Source: an uncultured bacterium (GTDB lineage Bacteria > Armatimonadota > HRBIN16). Taken from it: DNA of 42,445 nucleotides. The notes beneath the pieces were generated by a model. That model was not told the DNA's origin. It was given only the letters and a program-made list of their open reading frames with translations, and did not search any database. Of the stretch, positions 36,172 to 42,445 are shown in pieces; positions within the stretch are counted from its first letter, which is position 1, and each line of letters opens with the position of its first letter. The position numbers and the translations under genes were made by a program. The stretch spans positions 1 to 42,445 of the forward strand of contig CAKZNX010000069.1 of the NCBI GenBank assembly GCA_937132045.1. The letters run 5' to 3'.

Positions 36172-39165
36172 ATGGGTCGCAGGGGCTTCGCGCTTCTTGG
36201 TGTGCTTCTCATCATGGCGTGTACACCACTTGTGGAGGGTCAGATGTCCGCAGATGTCCCCGAGAACGTCTACCGCGCCGAGCTGGTCAGCTATCCCGGC
36301 GCGTACGGTTTCGAAATCGGCAAGTCGGCAATCATCCTCGTGAGCGATATGGAGCTTGAAGCGCTATCCGACCCTGATCGCAAGCTCAACCTCACACTCA
36401 CCTTCGAACCGCAGGAAATGAGCCTGCGCGAGGTCTGCGAGCGAGCGAAACAGTCTGGGCACCGCACAATGATTATTGCCTTCGACCACTTTTTCAGCCA
36501 GTACCGCCCTGGTCAGGCAGGACCGCGTCGCTACACTCCGGACACCGACGGCTACATCGAGCGCCTTGCCCCGATCGCCAGATTTGCGCAGGGATATGGT
36601 CTGGGGTTGGAACTCAGCCTACTGTCGCCACTGGAAATCGGTCCCGGTTATCGCGCCAAAACCGGCGAGAGCGGGATGTGGATGCAGTATCGCAAGGGCC
36701 TGCGCGACCCGCAGACGGGCGCGTTCAGCGTGCAGATGTGGCGGCACAGGCGCTGGGCGAACAACAAGGGCGTGGTGGAGCTCGAGGACGCGGGGGTACG
36801 GGTGTTCGCCTTCCGGGAGCAGTCCATCGCAGGCACGCCGTACCGTGTTGTCAATCCCGATAGCATCGTGGAAATCACCGAAGCGGCGAAGGTAGAGGTC
36901 TTCCCCGGAGCGCAGGCTCGCGCGGGCGACTTCGCTGCAGTGCGCATCCGCGTGTACGGAACAGGACGAACCGATGTCGGTGCGCTCAACCGCGTGCTGG
37001 TGGTGCAGATGTACCGGTCGCCCGAGATGGACTACTTCAGTCCCAGGGCGCTTCCCTTCCTGAAGGAGCTGATCGACAAATACGCCGACGCCGGTATCAG
37101 GCTGAACGCCCTCTATTCTGACGAGATGCACATCCAGCAGGACTGGGCGTACTTCAACCACCACGATCACGGCGATTTCGCCATGCGCTATGTGACCGAC
37201 AGCCTGGCGCACCGGTACGCGCAGCTCTACGGCGACCGCTACCGCGACTTGGCGAAGTATCTGCTCTATTTCGTGTATGCGCAGGAGGACTTCGCGTCCG
37301 ACCTCACAGCGCGGCAGCCGATCATGCATGTGTTTGGCGCTTCACCGGAAGCGATACGCGAGACGGCTCTGTTCCGCTCGCGATATTACCGCCTTCTGCA
37401 GGATGGGGTAGTGGAACTGTTCACCGCAGCCAAACGCTACGCCGAGCAGAAGATGGGCTACAAGCTGGAGTCGCGTGCTCATGCCACATGGGCGGAAAGT
37501 CCCACGGTTGACTACTGGAACACCGGGCAGGAGAACATGAACCGGCACAAGTACGAGTACACGTCCAATTTCGTCTGGTCGGTGACGGTGCATCAGGCGG
37601 CGTCTGCCTGTCATGACTATTTCCGCTGGGGCGACTTTCTGACGGGCAACGGCAACGACCACGCGGAAGGTGGCTGGCTCGACCGCAACTACTACGGCTT
37701 GGCGCTTGGTTGTTCCACCGGTATCCTGAACGAGGTGCCGTACTCCTACGCGGCGCACTGGGGCTCTCCCGCCGAGATTTCCCAGCGACACTGGTGGCTG
37801 CAGTGTGCCTTTGGCACGGCGGGGGCATACCACGGTCGGGTACAGGGGATGCAACATCGCGCGGTGGAGGTGCTGATGCTGTATCCGCTGGATCTGGTGG
37901 CGGTAGAAGAGCGCTTCGGCAGCTGGATGACGCAGTACGGCTACACCAACTATATCACGCAGTGGAAACTGCTGGAACAGGGCAGGCTCGAGGGCGGCGC
38001 GATACGCATTGGGGACTACCGCTTCACGACACTCGTGGCGCTTTTCGAGCCTTTCCCCGCGCGTGCCATGCTGGAGCTGATGAAGCGCATGGTGGAAGCA
38101 GGGGGCAAGGTGGTGTGGTCAGGACCGCCGCCCGTGCTGACCGCCGAGGGAGAGCCGGCGCAGCCGCTGTGGCAGGAGATATTCGGCGTGCGTTACGCAC
38201 CTGGGCAGATGGAAGGGATTGCCGCGCCGGGAAGGGTGGTGACTTTCAGCGGCACTCTGGGCGGAGTGACGCCCCAGACCATTCTCACCGACTTCCTCGT
38301 GGACCACATCTACCCGGTGACGCCCGAAACGAGCACCGAAGCAGTGGCTCAGGTGGGCGAAGCAGTGGTGGGCACGGTGCGCCGTACTCCGAATGGCGGT
38401 ATCGCTGTCTTCCTTGGCTATCGCCCGCGCGACGATCAGTCTCGCAGTCTGGGGTACGATGCGCGCAACTGGTTTGACGTGCTGAGCGCACTGGGGGCAT
38501 ATCCGCCCACCGGTAAGTTCGCTGACCTCAACGACAACACGGAGCATCTCTCGCGGACGGGCGAGTATCTGGTCACCCGCTTCCCCAACGGCGCGATATC
38601 GATGGCGCCGCACATACGCGGTATCGTGGAAGACTGGGGCGGCGGCTTCGCCCGCAACCGGCAAGAGGACGAGAAGGTGCTTCAGAGGCTGAAGCTGCCC
38701 TCCGACCGGGTGCAGGTGAAAGACCTCGCCGTAAAAGGGCATCGGGTAAGTGTGGACGCGCGCGGTGCAGTGAGCTTTCGTGTGAATGAAAAAGGCGACA
38801 TGGTAGCCTTTTGCGGTTTCGATTGCACAGAGATTGAGATAGACGGCAGACGCCATCGGTTTGCCGAGCGGATTGGCGAGCATCCTGTGGCGCTGGTGGT
38901 GTGGGCGCCTGTTGCTAAGGAGCGCAGGGTAGCGGGCGGTGCGGTGATGGAGATACAGGTGCACGGAGCGGCGCGGCTCGTACTGCCCGAGAACCTGTTT
39001 CCGGCAGAGTTTCAGATGTTTCTCGAAGGTGCAACGCCGGGTAGCAGGGGGCGCGAGGTCCCGTTCCGCCGAGAGGGGGGCAACGTGCTGGTGGAGGCGC
39101 TTCCCGAGCTGTCTGGCAGGTGGATATACGTAGTGCCGGCTGGTCAGGCAACTATTGACAACTGA
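36172..39165 (+). CDS. Large secreted hydrolase-like protein: TIM-barrel-like domain plus GATase-like (GH42-type middle) domain; uncharacterised
   Basis: Signal-like FALLGVLLIMACTPLVEG; LNALYSDEMHIQQDW; VEVLMLYPLDLVAVEERFGSW...GAIRIGDYRFTTLVALFEPFPARAMLELMKRMVEAGGKVVWSGPPP. Upstream start at 36121 is also possible. Confidence 0.65.
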   Translation: MGRRGFALLGVLLIMACTPLVEGQMSADVPENVYRAELVSYPGAYGFEIGKSAIILVSDMELEALSDPDRKLNLTLTFEPQEMSLREVCERAKQSGHRTMIIAFDHFFSQYRPGQAGPRRYTPDTDGYIERLAPIARFAQGYGLGLELSLLSPLEIGPGYRAKTGESGMWMQYRKGLRDPQTGAFSVQMWRHRRWANNKGVVELEDAGVRVFAFREQSIAGTPYRVVNPDSIVEITEAAKVEVFPGAQARAGDFAAVRIRVYGTGRTDVGALNRVLVVQMYRSPEMDYFSPRALPFLKELIDKYADAGIRLNALYSDEMHIQQDWAYFNHHDHGDFAMRYVTDSLAHRYAQLYGDRYRDLAKYLLYFVYAQEDFASDLTARQPIMHVFGASPEAIRETALFRSRYYRLLQDGVVELFTAAKRYAEQKMGYKLESRAHATWAESPTVDYWNTGQENMNRHKYEYTSNFVWSVTVHQAASACHDYFRWGDFLTGNGNDHAEGGWLDRNYYGLALGCSTGILNEVPYSYAAHWGSPAEISQRHWWLQCAFGTAGAYHGRVQGMQHRAVEVLMLYPLDLVAVEERFGSWMTQYGYTNYITQWKLLEQGRLEGGAIRIGDYRFTTLVALFEPFPARAMLELMKRMVEAGGKVVWSGPPPVLTAEGEPAQPLWQEIFGVRYAPGQMEGIAAPGRVVTFSGTLGGVTPQTILTDFLVDHIYPVTPETSTEAVAQVGEAVVGTVRRTPNGGIAVFLGYRPRDDQSRSLGYDARNWFDVLSALGAYPPTGKFADLNDNTEHLSRTGEYLVTRFPNGAISMAPHIRGIVEDWGGGFARNRQEDEKVLQRLKLPSDRVQVKDLAVKGHRVSVDARGAVSFRVNEKGDMVAFCGFDCTEIEIDGRRHRFAERIGEHPVALVVWAPVAKERRVAGGAVMEIQVHGAARLVLPENLFPAEFQMFLEGATPGSRGREVPFRREGGNVLVEALPELSGRWIYVVPAGQATIDN

Positions 39166-39184
39166 CCATATTCTCGGATAGAAT
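39155..39184 (+). promoter_or_regulatory. Sigma-70-type promoter for infC
   Basis: TTGACA (39155-39160), 18-nt spacer, TAGAAT (39179-39184). Confidence 0.65.
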
Positions 39185-39228
39185 AAATCGCGTTGGTTTG
39201 CGCAAAACTTGGTCTGAGGTGAGGAAAC

Positions 39229-39747
39229 ATCAGAACGGATCTGCGGATCAACGAGCGCATCCGGGCACGCGAGGTGCGCGTCGTGGATGAGAACGGCGTG
39301 CAATTGGGCATCCTGCCCACCCGCGAAGCGCTGCAAATTGCGCAGGAACGCGGATTGGACTTAATCGAAGTCGCTCCTCAGGCTAACCCTCCCGTGTGTC
39401 GCATCATGGACTACGGGAAGTTCAAGTACCAGCAGGCGAAACGGGAGAAGGAAGCACAAAAGAAGCAGCATGTCACGGAAGTGAAAGCCATCCGGGTGCG
39501 CCCTGGGACGGACGATCACGACCTGGACTTCAAGCTAAATAATTGCATCAAGTTTCTCAAAGAGGGCGACAAGGTCAAGATTACGGTGCTCTTCCGCAGC
39601 CGTGAGATTACCCGTCCCGAAATGGGGCAGAAGGTGATGGAGTTCTTCTCCAACGGCTGTGGCGAAGTGGGTGTGGTGGAGAAGGCTCCGACGATGGAAG
39701 GGCGCACGATGACGATGGTGCTGGCTCCGAAGCCAAAAGGCAAGTAA
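39229..39747 (+). CDS. infC: Translation initiation factor IF-3, apparent AUC start codon
   Basis: IRTDLRINERIRAREVRVVDENGVQLGILPTREALQIAQERGLDLIEVAPQANPPVCRIMDYGKFKYQ; in-frame TGA at 39220 and no ATG/GTG/TTG before GTG 39274; GAGGTGAGG 4 nt before ATC 39229. Confidence 0.85.
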   Translation: MRTDLRINERIRAREVRVVDENGVQLGILPTREALQIAQERGLDLIEVAPQANPPVCRIMDYGKFKYQQAKREKEAQKKQHVTEVKAIRVRPGTDDHDLDFKLNNCIKFLKEGDKVKITVLFRSREITRPEMGQKVMEFFSNGCGEVGVVEKAPTMEGRTMTMVLAPKPKGK

Positions 39748-39775
39748 CGAGCAGACCAGTGGTCGCGCAATTCGC

Positions 39776-39800
39776 AATGGGGGAATACTCCCCCATTTTT
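39776..39800 (+). terminator. Intrinsic terminator/attenuator-like hairpin between infC and rpmI
   Basis: AATGGGGGA-ATAC-TCCCCCATT, 9-bp perfect stem with 4-nt loop, followed by TTT. Confidence 0.7.
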
Positions 39801-39830
39801 CACGCAATAATCTGGTGAGGAGATGGTCGT

Positions 39831-40025
39831 ATGCCGAAGATGAAGACGCACAAAACGGCGGCGAAGCGCTTTGCCCGTAGCGGCAAAGGTCGGCTGATTT
39901 GTCGAAACGCCGCCAATAGCCACATGTTTCTTCACAAGAGCGGCTCGCGCAAGCGTCGGTTGGAGATCGAGAAAGAGGTTGACAAAGGCAGCCGCTGGCG
40001 CATGAAGCGCCTGCTGGGAATCTGA
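39831..40025 (+). CDS. rpmI: 50S ribosomal protein L35
   Basis: MPKMKTHKTAAKRFARSGKGRLICRNAANSHMFLHKSGSRKRRL. Confidence 0.96.
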   Translation: MPKMKTHKTAAKRFARSGKGRLICRNAANSHMFLHKSGSRKRRLEIEKEVDKGSRWRMKRLLGI

Positions 40026-40045
40026 GCGAAGGGGGATGATGAATT

Positions 40046-40417
40046 ATGCCTCGTGTGAAACGCGGCACAATGACCCATAAACGGCACAAGAAGACTATCG
40101 AGCGCGCCGAAGGCTACTGGGGGCGGAAGAAAAACGTTTTCCGCCGCGCCAACGAGCAGGTGATGAAGAGCCTGCAGTACGCCTATCGTGACCGTCGCGT
40201 GCGCAAGCGGCAGTTCCGCAGGCTCTGGATCACGCGCATCTCCGCCGCCTGCCGCGCCGAGGGCTTGCCCTACAATCGCTTCATCGAGGGGCTGACAAAA
40301 GCGGGTGTGGTGCTGGATCGCAAGGTAATGGCGGATATGGCGGTGAACCAGCCAGAAGCCTTCCGCGAGCTGATTCAGATCGCCCGACAACACGCCACAT
40401 TAGCGACGGTGGGGTAG
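40046..40417 (+). CDS. rplT: 50S ribosomal protein L20
   Basis: MPRVKRGTMTHKRHKKTIERAEGYWGRKKNVFRRANEQVMKSLQYAYRDRRVRKRQFRRLWITRI. Confidence 0.97.
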   Translation: MPRVKRGTMTHKRHKKTIERAEGYWGRKKNVFRRANEQVMKSLQYAYRDRRVRKRQFRRLWITRISAACRAEGLPYNRFIEGLTKAGVVLDRKVMADMAVNQPEAFRELIQIARQHATLATVG

Positions 40418-40418
40418 C

Positions 40419-41408
40419 GTGGAAGAGCGTGTTCACGCGCTGGTAGAGGAAGCCTCTCAAGCCATCCTCTCTGCCAGCACCACGGCGGAACTGGAACAGC
40501 TGGAGACCCGTTACCTGGGGCGCAAAGGGCAGGTGACCGAGCTGCTTCGCGCACTGCCGACCCTGTCCCCCGAGGAGCGACCACGCTTCGGACAGATGCT
40601 GAACTCGGTGAAGGCGCAACTGCAGGCGCAGATCGACGCGCGTCGCGCCGAGTTACAGGGGCAGGAGCGCGAAGAGCGCCTCCGCGCCGAACGGGTGGAC
40701 ATCACCCTGCCTCCGCGTCCCCTGCGCGTCGGGCTGAAACACCCGCTCACCCAGACGATGGAGCGCGTGCGCGCCGCGCTCATCGGTCTCGGCTTCGAGT
40801 TTGTGGACAGCCCCGAACTGGACGACTACCGCTACAACTTCGCTGCGCTGAATTACCCCGACGATCACCCGGCGATGGACGAGCAGATGTCGTTCTACAT
40901 CTCCGACACCCGCCTGCTGCGCACGCAGACCACCAGCGTGCAGGGGCGAGTGATGGAAAAGCGCAAGCCGCCGTTCCGTATCGCCGTCATCGGAAGGTGC
41001 TTCCGCAACGAGACGGTGGATGCCACCCACCATCACACCTTCCATCAGGTGGACGCCTTCATGGTGGATAGGGGTATTAGCATGGCAGACCTGAAGGGGG
41101 TGCTGGCGGCGTTCGCGAGGCAGATGTTCGGGGAAGATGTGCAGGTGCGCTTCCGTCCGGACTTCTTCCCGTTCGTGGAGCCGGGAGTGGACTACGCCAT
41201 TTACTGGCAGGGTGGCTGGCTGGAGCTGGGCGGCGCGGGGCTGATCCATCCCAACATCCTGCGCGCGCACGGCATTGACCCCGAGGAGTGGACCGGTTTC
41301 GCTTTTGGACTGGGCATCGAGCGCATCCCGATGATCCAGTATCAGATTGATGACCTGCGATTGTTCCTGGAGAACGACCTGCGTTTCCTGCAAAGATATG
41401 GGGCGTAA
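40419..41408 (+). CDS. pheS: Phenylalanine--tRNA ligase subunit alpha
   Basis: YLGRKGQVTELLRALPTLSPEERPRFG; HPLTQTMERVRAALIGLGFEFVDSPEL; HTFHQVDAFMVDRGISMADLKGVL; GTG start. Confidence 0.97.
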   Translation: MEERVHALVEEASQAILSASTTAELEQLETRYLGRKGQVTELLRALPTLSPEERPRFGQMLNSVKAQLQAQIDARRAELQGQEREERLRAERVDITLPPRPLRVGLKHPLTQTMERVRAALIGLGFEFVDSPELDDYRYNFAALNYPDDHPAMDEQMSFYISDTRLLRTQTTSVQGRVMEKRKPPFRIAVIGRCFRNETVDATHHHTFHQVDAFMVDRGISMADLKGVLAAFARQMFGEDVQVRFRPDFFPFVEPGVDYAIYWQGGWLELGGAGLIHPNILRAHGIDPEEWTGFAFGLGIERIPMIQYQIDDLRLFLENDLRFLQRYGA

Positions 41409-41411
41409 GCG

Positions 41412-42445
41412 ATGCGTGTGCCGATAGAGTGGCTGAAGGAATATGTAGAGGTTCCGACATCGCCGGAGGAGCTGTCTCATCGCCTGACGATGGCTGGACT
41501 GGAGGTAGAGGCGATCGAGCACGATGAAGGCGAGCCTGTGCTGAACGTCAAGGTGACCCCCAACCGGGGCGACTGCCTCTCGATGGTAGGGGTAGCGCGC
41601 GAGGTGGCGGCGCTGTATGGGCTGTTTCTGCGTCATCCCATGCCCTCCGCCCGCACCTGTGTGCCGAGTGAGGCAGCTCAGTTCGCGCACATTGAAATCG
41701 TCGACGACGACCTGTGTCCCCGTTACGCCGCGCGGGTGGTGCGCAACGTTCGCATCGCCCCCTCGCCCGAGTGGATGCAGAAACGCCTGATCGCAGCGGG
41801 AATGCGCCCGATTAACAACGTGGTGGACGCGACCAACTACGTGATGCTGGAGATGGGGCAACCGCTGCACGCCTTTGACCTCGACCTCCTCCCGGAGGGG
41901 CGTATCGTTGTTCGGCGGGCGAAGCCGGGCGAGAGGATTGTCACCCTGGACGGCGTCGAGCGCGACCTGCAGCCCGACATGCTGATGATTTGCGACGCCA
42001 CGCATCCGGTGGCGGTAGCCGGTGTGATGGGCGGCGGCGAGACGGAAGTGACCCCCAGCACGCGCAACGTTCTGCTGGAGTCGGCGCATTTCCATCCCAC
42101 CTCCATCCGGCGTACCTCCCAGCGACTGCAGCTGTCCACGGAGGCGTCCTATCGTTTCGAGCGCGTCGTAGACCCGGGCGGTGTGGTCGCGGCGCTGGAT
42201 CGCGCGTGTGACCTGCTCGAGCAAATCGGTGCCGGTGAGCCGGTACCAGGCGCGGTGGATGTGTACCCTCGTCCGGTTCCGGAACGTACCGTCACCCTGC
42301 GTCCCGAGCGATGCAACCTGTTGCTTGGCTTGAATCTCGATGCGCAGACTATGGTGGACTGCCTGTGGCGACTGCAGCTGGCGGCGCACCTGCAGGATGG
42401 CGTCATCCATGTGCAGGTTCCCACCTTCCGCCCCGACCTGAACAT
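41412..42445 (+). CDS. pheT: Phenylalanine--tRNA ligase subunit beta, 3' truncated by window end (absent from the ORF track)
   Basis: MRVPIEWLKEYVEVPTSPEELSHRLTMAGLEVEAIEHDEGEPVLNVKVTPNRGDCLSMVGVAREVAALYG; RPINNVVDATNYVMLEMGQPLHAFDLDLL. Confidence 0.95.
   Translation, partial: MRVPIEWLKEYVEVPTSPEELSHRLTMAGLEVEAIEHDEGEPVLNVKVTPNRGDCLSMVGVAREVAALYGLFLRHPMPSARTCVPSEAAQFAHIEIVDDDLCPRYAARVVRNVRIAPSPEWMQKRLIAAGMRPINNVVDATNYVMLEMGQPLHAFDLDLLPEGRIVVRRAKPGERIVTLDGVERDLQPDMLMICDATHPVAVAGVMGGGETEVTPSTRNVLLESAHFHPTSIRRTSQRLQLSTEASYRFERVVDPGGVVAALDRACDLLEQIGAGEPVPGAVDVYPRPVPERTVTLRPERCNLLLGLNLDAQTMVDCLWRLQLAAHLQDGVIHVQVPTFRPDLN

Noticed and set aside
38119-39336. 405-aa minus-strand ORF opposite the large hydrolase and the infC promoter
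   Set aside because: Antisense shadow ORF that would also run across a well-supported promoter and the infC start.
40653-42410. 585-aa minus-strand ORF opposite pheS/pheT
   Set aside because: Antisense shadow ORF; pheS and pheT are unambiguous on the plus strand.
1-42445. CRISPR arrays, tRNAs, rRNAs, IS elements, prophage genes
   Set aside because: No regular direct repeats, cloverleaf-like sequence, transposase or phage structural motifs were seen; nearly all sequence is explained by coding genes.

Overview
GC-rich bacterial chromosomal window, densely packed, with no rRNA, tRNA, CRISPR array or transposase that I could recognise. Phylum is not determinable from sequence alone; an Armatimonadota-like thermophile is only a guess. 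Core modules are: a Pho locus (pstS-pstC-pstA-pstB, a secreted metallophosphoesterase, phoU) followed by yggS-sepF-proC; a flagellar fliD-fliS-fliT-like block; fabI; and infC-rpmI-rplT-pheS-pheT. Between these lie rtcB, a UXS-like epimerase, a SAM hydroxide adenosyltransferase, ilvA, two aldo/keto reductases and several large glycoside-hydrolase-like genes. The most interesting points are: (1) an ECF sigma / anti-sigma / HtrA-PDZ operon whose HtrA homologue has lost the catalytic His and Asp but kept the Ser position; (2) a DUF488 / possible dual-OB protein / DUF488 cassette with ATGA translational coupling; (3) an infC gene that appears to start at a non-canonical AUC codon, with a good promoter upstream and a terminator-like hairpin before rpmI; (4) a Pho-box-like repeat before pstS; (5) convergent gene pairs with overlapping stop codons. 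All family assignments come from reading motifs by eye; no database search was run.
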